Positions 6,900-12,498 of a stretch of DNA of 12,498 nucleotides are shown in pieces (position 1 is the first letter of the stretch; each line of letters opens with the position of its first letter). Both the position numbers and the translations under genes were made by a program. The notes under the pieces were generated by a model. It saw only the letters and a list, made by a program, of their open reading frames with translations. It ran no database searches and had not been told where the DNA came from. Source of the DNA: JASFEQ01 sp050122535. Its GTDB lineage: Bacteria > Desulfobacterota > DSM-4660 > Desulfatiglandales > HGW-15. The DNA lies in NCBI GenBank assembly GCA_050122535.1, contig JASFIT010000091.1, forward strand, positions 1 through 12,498, in the 5' to 3' direction.

Positions 6900-7580
6900 T
6901 TACGTGACCTCTTTAATGTATTGATCCAGGATTTGCCTGTCGTTTCCACTCATTTCACGAAACTTGACGCCCATCCCAGGGGGGCCTTTTTCATAGTCTC
7001 CAGGTTTTCTTGACCAGACCACTTCACAACTAATCTTCAATGGCTCCGCAATATCCGGTAGTTGGAGTTTGAGGAAAAACTCCTCACCCTGCGATAGGGG
7101 CCGCTCTGTTTTGATGAAGAGACCTCCGGAACTAATGTTTGTCGCATAGGCCTTTACAAAGGCCTGACGATCTTTGAAAGTGAGGGAAAGGCTCTTTGTT
7201 GCTCTGACCTCAGTTCGACAGGAGAACTCTATGGCCCTGCTGACTGTCTTCTCAAATCTGTGGACCATGGCCACAAGGACAGACCTGAAGTCCGCAGAGA
7301 GCTTATTAAACTCATCATCCAGGGAGGTCCGATCTATAAGACCAAGGGTCGTCTCGCCAATAGCCCGGGCTGTGGCGGTCCTTTTTATTCCCGCGATCAA
7401 ATTGAGTTCACCGAAGATCTCACCCTGCTGGAGTACACTTAGAACGAACTTCCTTCCTCCAACGTTCTTCGAGATCTCTACCGAGCCTGAGATTATCATG
7501 TAGACCCAGTCCCCAGAACTACCCTCTTTGAAGATAATTTGGCCGTCATTATAGGTTTCTTCGGATGCTATATTATACAT
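6900..7580 (-). CDS. cyclic-nucleotide-binding and PilZ domain fusion protein
   Basis: A 226-residue soluble protein joining two second-messenger binding modules. Residues about 8-115 are a CRP-type cNMP domain; its phosphate-binding cassette FGELNLIAGIKRTATARA keeps Glu58, Arg67 and Thr68. Residues about 120-222 are a PilZ domain with both c-di-GMP signatures: RTEVR (122-126, RxxxR) and NISSGG (148-153, NxSxxG). Its GGLFIKTERPLSQGE and GMGVKF segments resemble the PilZ variety expanded in myxobacteria and other delta-proteobacteria. No DNA-binding domain follows the cNMP part, unlike CRP/FNR regulators, so it should act through protein contacts. The frame extends upstream to a TTG at 7643, but the ATG at 7580 has a well-spaced GAGAAGGG and leaves a normal cNMP domain. 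It is convergent with the sigma-54 activator gene and has its own promoter at 7674-7702. Confidence 0.92.
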   Translation of the reverse strand: MYNIASEETYNDGQIIFKEGSSGDWVYMIISGSVEISKNVGGRKFVLSVLQQGEIFGELNLIAGIKRTATARAIGETTLGLIDRTSLDDEFNKLSADFRSVLVAMVHRFEKTVSRAIEFSCRTEVRATKSLSLTFKDRQAFVKAYATNISSGGLFIKTERPLSQGEEFFLKLQLPDIAEPLKISCEVVWSRKPGDYEKGPPGMGVKFREMSGNDRQILDQYIKEVT

Positions 7581-7586
7581 GGGAAA

Positions 7587-7594
7587 CCCTTCTC
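7587..7594 (-). promoter_or_regulatory. Shine-Dalgarno deciding the start at 7580
   Basis: GAGAAGGG on the minus strand ends 6 nt before the ATG at 7580, which is ideal spacing. The upstream TTG at 7643 has no comparable site. Confidence 0.65.
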
Positions 7595-7673
7595 GCTCAG
7601 CCCTCGGGCTATTAGACAATTCTGATTTCTTAATCTGGCACAAAAATGCGAAAAATCAAAAATTCCTTGATGG

Positions 7674-7702
7674 AGTATAGGCCAAAAATCCCTGAAAGTC
7701 AA
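7674..7702 (-). promoter_or_regulatory. sigma-70-like promoter of the cNMP-PilZ gene
   Basis: On the minus strand TTGACT (7697-7702) and TATACT (7674-7679) are exactly 17 bp apart, each with five of six consensus matches. The predicted transcript has a leader of roughly 85 nt before the ATG at 7580. This is one of the two best promoter matches in the window. Confidence 0.6.
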
Positions 7703-7764
7703 ACAAGATAGCGCCCACATCGCATTTTGTACGACCCAATCCTCGCTTTCCACCGCTTCGCCGT

Positions 7765-7779
7765 TTCCAAATTGGAAAA
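7765..7779. promoter_or_regulatory. perfect inverted repeat, possible operator
   Basis: TTTCCAA-A-TTGGAAA is a perfect 7-bp inverted repeat with a 1-nt centre. It lies about 65 bp upstream of the cNMP-PilZ promoter and within the divergent region shared with manA. Size and symmetry fit a dimeric regulator's site, but no protein is known to bind it. Confidence 0.3.
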
Positions 7780-7952
7780 GATGAAAATCTGCCCACAACC
7801 AGCAGGACGGGAGATCTTTATTCCATTACCCTTTTTGTTCATGGCGACAGTTGTGGTATGAGTAGGTTTTATAGGTTTCCTGTCCAGACGGCAGGCCTGG
7901 TGTTCTCATAATCATTGCGTCTTCGAAAATGTGCGTGGAGCATCAAAAAGTA

Positions 7953-7983
7953 TTGGCATAATATCTTGTTCGTTCAGTATAAT
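7953..7983 (+). promoter_or_regulatory. candidate promoter of manA
   Basis: TTGGCA (7953-7958, five of six) and a perfect TATAAT (7978-7983) lie 38 bp before the manA ATG. The 19-bp spacer is longer than the optimal 17, so activity may be low or activator-dependent. No strong Shine-Dalgarno precedes the ATG. Confidence 0.4.
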
Positions 7984-8021
7984 TTTAGAGATACTCCCCA
8001 CAGTAGAACAACCGAAATCTA

Positions 8022-9227
8022 ATGAGAAAAATTTGCGTTCTGAAAAATCCTATTCAGGACTATGCCTGGGGATCAAGGACAATTATACCGGAACTCATGG
8101 GGGATCCGGTTCCTTCGGAAAAACCGCAGGCGGAGCTCTGGATGGGCGTTCATCCTACGGCACCCTCCCAGGTCTTGTGCAACGGGGAATGGATATCCCT
8201 GCCGGAATTCATAGGAAAAGACCCTGAAGGGATTCTTGGAGGGGGGGCTGCAAAAAAGTTCTCCAAAAAATTACCCTTTCTATTTAAGGTCCTCGCCGCA
8301 GCCAAACCACTCTCCATACAGGCCCACCCCAACAAAGATCAGGGCCGGGAAGGTTTTGCACGGGAAAATGGAATGAAAATTCCTTTGGGTGCGCCTAACC
8401 GAAACTACAGGGACGAAAATCACAAGCCTGAAATCATTTGCGCGCTGACCCCTTTCTGGCTCCTGAATGGATTCAGAAAAATTGACAATCTCATTGCATT
8501 AATCGAAAGAATTGGCGCACCAGCCCTCAAAGACAAAGCAATCCTTCTACAAGGGCAACATGAGGCTGAAGGCCTGAAATTTTTCCTCACCGCTTTGATG
8601 ACGATGGATCAGGGCACTCAGAGGCAGTTGGTCACAGAGGTCGTGCATCATTGTGAGGAGCTTTCGGCCACGGATCCGGGGTTGGAATGGATCGTCAAGC
8701 TCAATCAGGAATATCCAGGCGATATGGGTGTCCTTTCCCCCATCTTTATGAACCTGGTTCAATTACAGCCAGGTGAAGCCTTGTACACCCCAGCAGGTAG
8801 GCTTCACGCCTATCTGGAAGGTGCCGGAGTGGAACTTATGGCGAATTCCGATAATGTGCTACGGGGTGGATTGACCGCCAAAACCATGGATGTCCCTGAG
8901 CTTCTGAAGATTCTGGACTTCACGCCCAATGAAGTGGATATACTGGAGCCAGAGAGGCGTGAGAGCGGTGAGGAAATCTACCGCACGCCCGCTAAAGAGT
9001 TTTTGTTGTCCGTGATTTCTCTTGTTAAGGATTTTCTTTTTGAGAGTATCCAAGAACGGAGTGTGGAGATCATGATGTGTTTAGAGGGAGATGCCCGCGT
9101 CACCAATTTGGGCACGGGTGACGCTCTTTCTCTGACCAAAGGGACGGCCATCATTGTCCCTGCCGCGGTGGAACGCTACCATATCGAAGGTGAGGCAAAT
9201 ATATACAAGGCCACCGTTCCTCCCTAA
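8022..9227 (+). CDS. manA: type I mannose-6-phosphate isomerase
   Basis: A 401-residue cytoplasmic zinc enzyme interconverting mannose-6-phosphate and fructose-6-phosphate, feeding GDP-mannose synthesis or mannose use. The N-terminus (NPIQDYAWGS, then AELWMGVHP at 38-45) is the family hallmark. The expected zinc ligands are Gln100 and His102 in SIQAHPNKDQGREGF, Glu137 in ENHKPEI and His262 in AGRLHAYLEG. Arg281 in LRGGLTAK is the likely catalytic arginine. The C-terminal 80 residues form the second cupin-like barrel and end in a normal way, and the length is close to other class I enzymes. The ATG at 8022 lacks a clear ribosome site but aligns with known N-termini. The gene 30 bp downstream is probably co-transcribed. 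Its position away from other sugar genes leaves the pathway open. Confidence 0.96.
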   Translation: MRKICVLKNPIQDYAWGSRTIIPELMGDPVPSEKPQAELWMGVHPTAPSQVLCNGEWISLPEFIGKDPEGILGGGAAKKFSKKLPFLFKVLAAAKPLSIQAHPNKDQGREGFARENGMKIPLGAPNRNYRDENHKPEIICALTPFWLLNGFRKIDNLIALIERIGAPALKDKAILLQGQHEAEGLKFFLTALMTMDQGTQRQLVTEVVHHCEELSATDPGLEWIVKLNQEYPGDMGVLSPIFMNLVQLQPGEALYTPAGRLHAYLEGAGVELMANSDNVLRGGLTAKTMDVPELLKILDFTPNEVDILEPERRESGEEIYRTPAKEFLLSVISLVKDFLFESIQERSVEIMMCLEGDARVTNLGTGDALSLTKGTAIIVPAAVERYHIEGEANIYKATVPP

Positions 9228-9257
9228 TATTTGCTTGGCATTCAGAGCCACAGGTGA

Positions 9258-10367
9258 ATGAGGTCCGTGCCTAGAGATCTATCTATTGCCTACTTTATCT
9301 CTCCCCATGGGTATGGTCATGCTGCCAGAGCTGCTGGGGTCATGGAAGCGGTGTACCAACTTCATCCGGACGTGTATTTTGAAATTTTTACAAAGGTACC
9401 CCGCTGGTTCTTTGATGATTCGCTCTCAGGAAATTTTGGGTATCATTCTTTGCTCACAGACATTGGTCTCGTGCAAAGGACACCACTCCACGCAGACATC
9501 TCAGAGACTGTTAAGCGTCTAAATCATTTCCTGCCATTTGATTCTTCCAAGATCAGAGGCCTGGCAAAACTGACAAAGAAACTGAAATGTGTTCTGGTCA
9601 TCTGCGATATCGCACCTATGGGCATCGCGGTTGCTGGGGAAGCAGGGCTCCCTTCCCTGCTTATCGAGAACTTCACCTGGGATTGGATTTATCAGCGATA
9701 TGCAGAACAGGATGGGCGAATAGGTGATCACATCAGCTATTTGAAAAGGGTATTCAATGCAGCCCAATTCCACATTCAAACCGAACCTATCTGCGATCCC
9801 TTTAGTGCTGACCTCACCACTTTCCCCGTCAGCCGCAAAATGAAAACGTCAGCCCACGAAATCCGAAACCAGTTGGGGATACCCGAAGACGCTCAGGTAG
9901 TGCTGATTACTATGGGAGGCATTGAAGAGAAGTACGACTTCTTGGAAAAACTGGCCGTCAGAAGAGATGTTCACTTTGTCATTCCGGGATCCAGCAAACA
10001 GGTGATGATTGATGGCAACTTGGTGCTCCTGCCTCACCGCTCAGGTTATTTCCATCCAGACCTTGCAAATGCCTCAAATGGGGTTATCGGCAAAGTGGGT
10101 TACAGCACCTTGGCTGAAATCTATTATGCAGGGGTGCCCTTTGGATATGTGGCCCGAAGCAGGTTTCGCGAGTCTCAAAAATTGGTCTCTTTTATTGAGA
10201 GTAGAATGCCTGGTCTGCCCATCTCCGGAGATCAATTCTACAGTTGCGATTGGCTCTCTTCTCTGCCAGATCTTCTGGCCTTACCCCGGATCAACCGAGA
10301 AGATCCTCGAGGAGCAGAACAAGTTGCACGTTTTGTTTACGATCTCATCAGCTCCACTTCAGTTTGA
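9258..10367 (+). CDS. GT-B-fold glycosyltransferase-like protein
   Basis: A 369-residue protein with two Rossmann-like halves. The N-terminus AYFISPHGYGHAARAAGVMEAV (HGYGHAAR at 17-24) resembles the MurG/GT28 acceptor-domain start and the N-terminal half of plant L-arabinokinase. The second half begins near DAQVVLITMGG (211-221). It contains GKVGYSTLAEIYYAGVPF (288-305) and RFRESQKLV, in the place of the nucleotide-sugar loop of GT-B enzymes. The Gly-Gly seen in that loop of MurG-type enzymes is replaced by GKVGYS, so catalysis is not certain. No signal peptide or membrane helix is seen. The ATG at 9258 has AGGTG unusually close. With manA just upstream, use of a mannose-derived nucleotide sugar is an inference. 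Fold assignment is good; donor and acceptor are unknown. Confidence 0.75.
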   Translation: MRSVPRDLSIAYFISPHGYGHAARAAGVMEAVYQLHPDVYFEIFTKVPRWFFDDSLSGNFGYHSLLTDIGLVQRTPLHADISETVKRLNHFLPFDSSKIRGLAKLTKKLKCVLVICDIAPMGIAVAGEAGLPSLLIENFTWDWIYQRYAEQDGRIGDHISYLKRVFNAAQFHIQTEPICDPFSADLTTFPVSRKMKTSAHEIRNQLGIPEDAQVVLITMGGIEEKYDFLEKLAVRRDVHFVIPGSSKQVMIDGNLVLLPHRSGYFHPDLANASNGVIGKVGYSTLAEIYYAGVPFGYVARSRFRESQKLVSFIESRMPGLPISGDQFYSCDWLSSLPDLLALPRINREDPRGAEQVARFVYDLISSTSV

Positions 10368-10400
10368 ATTCCATTTTTCTCGCTATTTATCACTCAGAGA

Positions 10401-10410
10401 GTCCGCGGAC
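10401..10410. repeat. 10-bp palindrome in the convergent gap
   Basis: GTCCGCGGAC is self-complementary and lies between the convergent glycosyltransferase-like and FmdE-like genes (gap 10368-10461). A larger CTCAG...CTGAG pairing surrounds it. There is no T-run directly after either arm, so it is at best a weak structural signal. Confidence 0.4.
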
Positions 10411-10461
10411 CCAAAAAGGCCTTAAAGGTTCCCTGAGGGCGCTTCTCCCCTTTTACATTTT

Positions 10462-11115
10462 CTATTCGGTAATTTCTTCGAATATCTCTGTGCGGTCCCA
10501 TTCAAGCCAGTATTTCACCGAAATTTTATCCAGTTCGTGAAAGTATTGGTGAGATCGAAATCCATACTTTTTAGACAATGCCTTGATCACTTTCCCTACC
10601 TGAGCCTTCACTTCGGGCTTGACGCTGAGGCGAAGCCTTTTACCTTTATGTATAAACAGAGCCTCTGGTTGTCCCAGATGGGTATTCGTAATGGTTGCCC
10701 GGCCAAGGCTTGCTCCCGTGGATACCTGAAGCCCATCGCTCATACAGCTGAAGGGTGGCTTATAGCCGGAAAAGGAGATGACCTCCAGTTCATCAAATGG
10801 CGCACCCAAGACCTCTCTTGCCCTTACGCCCATCTTTGCGCCAATGATAGACCACATGCCCAGGTGTCGGTGAAGCTCATTGGTCAGCAGAACGGCCTTC
10901 CACTCCTCAAGACCGTGTCTCTGGATGATCTGAGTCACGTAGGGGCTGACAAATTCATTGAATTGATCTGGATCCGTGGGATACGCCTTGAGACAAACCG
11001 GTTTACGCTCATCTAATTGCGCTTGCTCATGGGCACTCAACTTTGAAACTAGACATACAGACACAAAAAGTATCCAACCGAAAGTCATTGCCTTGTTGAT
11101 TGCCTTCTCCATCAT
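10462..11115 (-). CDS. exported FmdE-family protein
   Basis: A 217-residue protein. Residues 1-28 form a Sec-type signal peptide: basic start, hydrophobic FGWILFVSVCLVS, likely cleavage after KLSA and no lipobox. The mature part matches the FmdE domain, named after formylmethanofuran dehydrogenase subunit E: LHRHLGMWSIIGAKMG (81-96), GYKPPFSCMSDGLQ (117-130), STGASLGRA (132-140) and PEALFIHKGKRLRL. His84 and Cys124 are candidate metal ligands. The C-terminal zinc-ribbon found in the archaeal subunit is absent, and no other formylmethanofuran dehydrogenase gene is nearby, so that enzyme role is unlikely. The ATG at 11115 has an excellent ribosome site. The minus-strand CDF transporter gene ends 103 bp upstream, suggesting co-transcription and a periplasmic metal-related role (inference). 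A frequent in-paralogue in anaerobes; the precise function is unknown. Confidence 0.82.
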   Translation of the reverse strand: MMEKAINKAMTFGWILFVSVCLVSKLSAHEQAQLDERKPVCLKAYPTDPDQFNEFVSPYVTQIIQRHGLEEWKAVLLTNELHRHLGMWSIIGAKMGVRAREVLGAPFDELEVISFSGYKPPFSCMSDGLQVSTGASLGRATITNTHLGQPEALFIHKGKRLRLSVKPEVKAQVGKVIKALSKKYGFRSHQYFHELDKISVKYWLEWDRTEIFEEITE

Positions 11116-11120
11116 TTTTT

Positions 11121-11128
11121 CCCTCCTT
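11121..11128 (-). promoter_or_regulatory. strong Shine-Dalgarno of the FmdE-like gene
   Basis: AAGGAGGG on the minus strand, 5 nt before the ATG at 11115. It is the strongest ribosome site in the window and supports the first of two adjacent ATG codons. Confidence 0.7.
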
Positions 11129-11218
11129 CTCTGAGCTTAATTTGCAATGTTTCTCTTTCTCCCCTCGATGCTGGGAGCGAACTGAGGGTGGCAAATGAAG
11201 ATGTGATTCCTGACTCAT

Positions 11219-12145
11219 TTATGCGCGATTCTCGCTGTTGTCCCGACGCTTTTCTGCTTCTATAAATATCCGTTTGATCTGCGGGTATTGCTTTTTAATG
11301 GCCCGGTTCATCTCTGCGATGACCGTTTCAATATCTTCGGCTGTCGCACTGTCTCTGAAATCCACGCTAAGATTGGCGAGGATAAAGTCCGGCCCCATGT
11401 GCATGGTCAGGAGCTCATTGACATGTTCGACCAGCATATTCGATTTCACAATTTCCCTGATGCCCTTTATCACAGGACGGTTGGCGCTTTCACCAATTAA
11501 AAGACTCTTGGTTTCATAGGCCAGCCAGATGGCGGTACCAATGAGTATCAAGCCGATAACAATGGATGCCGTACCATCAAAATAGAGAATCCCGGTTATA
11601 TGGGTGAGGGCGATACCGGCAAAGGCCACCAGCAGGCCGAGCATGGCCGCGGTGTCTTCAAACAGCACAACGAACATGGAAGGATCCTTGCCATGCTGAA
11701 TGGCTTCGATATACCCCCACTTGCCTTTGGTGCGGATAAATTCATGGAATGCAAAATACCATGCGGCTCCTTCAAAAAGTAAGGCAAGCCCCAGCACAAT
11801 ATAGTTGATCAGAGGATTGGATATTGGCACGGGATGTCGAAGATGGTGGATTCCCTCATAAATCGAAATACCGCCACCCAGTGCAAAAATGAGAATGGCA
11901 ACGATGAAACTCCAGAAATAGACTTCCTTGCCATGGCCGAATGGAAAATTTTCATCCGCTGGCTTTTTCGCCTGTTTCAGCCCAAAGAGCAACAGTATCT
12001 GGTTGCCGGTATCGACCAGGGAATGGATCCCTTCCGAGAGCATGGCAGAACTTCTGGTGATACCAGCCGCTGCAAACTTTGTAATGGAAATAAGTGTGTT
12101 GCCGATGAGGGCCGCAATAATAACTTTCTTAGATCCTGAGGCCAT
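11219..12145 (-). CDS. cation diffusion facilitator (CDF) family metal transporter
   Basis: A 308-residue inner-membrane protein exporting divalent metal ions by proton exchange. Six hydrophobic helices are visible at about 8-28, 34-55, 76-98, 110-134, 160-185 and 187-208, followed by a cytoplasmic C-terminal domain (about 215-300). Helix 2 carries His41-xxx-Asp45 (SEGIHSLVDTGNQ). The FPFGHGKEVYFWS loop (67-79) is a clear family signature. In helix 5 the usual HxxxD is replaced by Glu163-Asp164 (LFEDTAAMLG), as in the branch that includes ZnT9-like proteins, so metal specificity (Zn, Mn, Fe, Co or Ni) cannot be read from it. No His-rich loop is present. The ATG at 12145 has no clear Shine-Dalgarno. 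It is upstream of the FmdE-like gene on the same strand. Confidence 0.92.
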   Translation of the reverse strand: MASGSKKVIIAALIGNTLISITKFAAAGITRSSAMLSEGIHSLVDTGNQILLLFGLKQAKKPADENFPFGHGKEVYFWSFIVAILIFALGGGISIYEGIHHLRHPVPISNPLINYIVLGLALLFEGAAWYFAFHEFIRTKGKWGYIEAIQHGKDPSMFVVLFEDTAAMLGLLVAFAGIALTHITGILYFDGTASIVIGLILIGTAIWLAYETKSLLIGESANRPVIKGIREIVKSNMLVEHVNELLTMHMGPDFILANLSVDFRDSATAEDIETVIAEMNRAIKKQYPQIKRIFIEAEKRRDNSENRA

Positions 12146-12189
12146 TTTGATTTAGTGGTTTTACTATGTAATTTTTTTGCGTGTTTATT

Positions 12190-12238
12190 GTTAACGGCTA
12201 GCCTTTTAGCGACCGCTTGTTAGCTGGCGGGCGCCGCC
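12190..12238. repeat. cluster of small inverted repeats between acyl-CoA dehydrogenase and CDF genes
   Basis: Within 49 bp lie GTTAAC (12190-12195), GGCTAGCC (12196-12203), AGCG-AC-CGCT (12208-12217) and GGCGG-GCG-CCGCC (12226-12238). The last overlaps the acyl-CoA dehydrogenase stop codon and could form a hairpin on its transcript, but no T-run follows. It may be a transcription-processing or recombination remnant; integron attC consensus ends are not matched. Confidence 0.4.
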
Positions 12239-12498
12239 TAAAGAAGTGTAGAACTGATAAAATCCGGATTCATCTTCTTTAGGACGCGAACCATGTTGTT
12301 CAACTGGACCTGCACGGTCCCTTCATACATTTCCACAATGCGATTATCCCGGTACCTCCGTTCAACATCCTGATCCAGAAAATACCCATAGCCCCCGAAC
12401 ACCGTAATTGTTTCATCAATAATCGATTTAGCCGTCTCAGGCACGTGGTGTTTCACCATGGAGGTAAAGAGGGCCTTGATATCATCGGATGTTTCAGG
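12238..12498 (-). CDS. acyl-CoA dehydrogenase, C-terminal part (window edge)
   Basis: The last 86 residues of an FAD-dependent acyl-CoA dehydrogenase, the first oxidation step of beta-oxidation or a related acyl-CoA pathway. The gene runs off the right edge. The visible part is the C-terminal helical domain: GGYGYFLDQDVERRYRDNRIVEMYEGTVQVQ. It includes the FAD-contact GGYGY and the YEGT whose Glu is the catalytic base in short/medium-chain type enzymes. The protein ends soon after, at FISSTLL with a TAG at 12238-12240, as normal for the family. It is on the same strand as the CDF gene, 92 bp upstream of it, but a metabolic link is not evident. The substrate class cannot be judged from this part. 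Confidence 0.92.
   Translation of the reverse strand, partial: PETSDDIKALFTSMVKHHVPETAKSIIDETITVFGGYGYFLDQDVERRYRDNRIVEMYEGTVQVQLNNMVRVLKKMNPDFISSTLL

Larger units (their letters stand above)
7581..8021. other. 441-bp divergent region between cNMP-PilZ and manA
   Basis: It holds the cNMP-PilZ leader and promoter (7674-7702), the inverted repeat at 7765-7779, and the manA promoter candidate (7953-7983). Between 7800 and 7950 I see no coding frame or RNA gene. CCTGTC...GGCAGG near 7880-7897 is a minor hairpin with no T-run. Confidence 0.6.

Noticed and set aside
6879..6900. AGACAG/CTGTCT hairpin as a bidirectional terminator
   Set aside because: The stem is only 6 bp with a 10-nt loop and no T-run follows on either strand.
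7953..7970. TTGGCA...CTTGTT upstream of manA as a sigma-54 promoter
   Set aside because: The TTG of the would-be -12 box is one base too far away and lacks the C. The perfect TATAAT downstream makes a sigma-70 reading better.
10537..11016. 159-codon plus-strand frame opposite the FmdE-like gene
   Set aside because: The minus-strand frame has a signal peptide, a strong ribosome site and FmdE motifs. The opposite frame has none.
12190..12240. Integron attC site
   Set aside because: The candidate core sites do not match RYYYAAC or GTTRRRY, and no integrase or cassette is nearby.

Overview
This 12.5 kb stretch of bacterial chromosome most likely comes from a Desulfobacterota (Deltaproteobacteria) lineage, such as a sulfate reducer or syntroph. 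That assignment is an inference from gene content: FHA-GAF proteins, a PAS-PAS-PAS-LuxR regulator, a GAF-type sigma-54 activator, a PilZ protein of the kind abundant in delta-proteobacteria, an exported FmdE-like protein and an acyl-CoA dehydrogenase. I saw no rRNA, tRNA, CRISPR array, insertion sequence or phage gene.

Left part (1-7643), signalling. Three genes lie on the minus strand: an FHA-GAF protein (1-924), a triple-PAS transcription factor with a LuxR-type DNA-binding end (1020-2747) and a longer FHA-GAF-PAS paralogue of the first (3266-4585). Transcribed away from them is a GAF/AAA+/Fis sigma-54 activator (5137-6639), followed by a convergent cNMP-binding/PilZ protein (6900-7580). 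No histidine kinase, response regulator receiver, Ser/Thr kinase or cyclase lies in the window, so these are sensing and output modules whose enzymes must be elsewhere. Upstream of the FHA-GAF-PAS gene is a small minus-strand coding remnant, or possible recoded ORF, interrupted by one TGA (4683-4988).

Middle (8022-10367), sugar metabolism. A complete type I mannose-6-phosphate isomerase gene is followed after 30 bp by a GT-B-fold glycosyltransferase-like gene. They look like a two-gene operon for mannose activation or glycoconjugate synthesis.

Right part (10462-12498), minus strand. An exported FmdE-family protein lies downstream of a cation diffusion facilitator transporter, and the window ends in the C-terminal 86 residues of an acyl-CoA dehydrogenase.

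The best-supported regulatory sites are sigma-70-like promoters for the first FHA-GAF gene (949-978), the cNMP-PilZ gene (7674-7702) and manA (7953-7983), and a hairpin plus T-run terminator after the FHA-GAF-PAS gene (3124-3150). Two starts were placed inside longer reading frames (4585 and 7580) on Shine-Dalgarno and homology grounds. I did not find a clear new defence or mobile system. The most unusual items are the paired FHA-GAF proteins without kinase or output domain, the cNMP-PilZ fusion, the exported FmdE-like protein beside a metal transporter, and the TGA-interrupted ORF.
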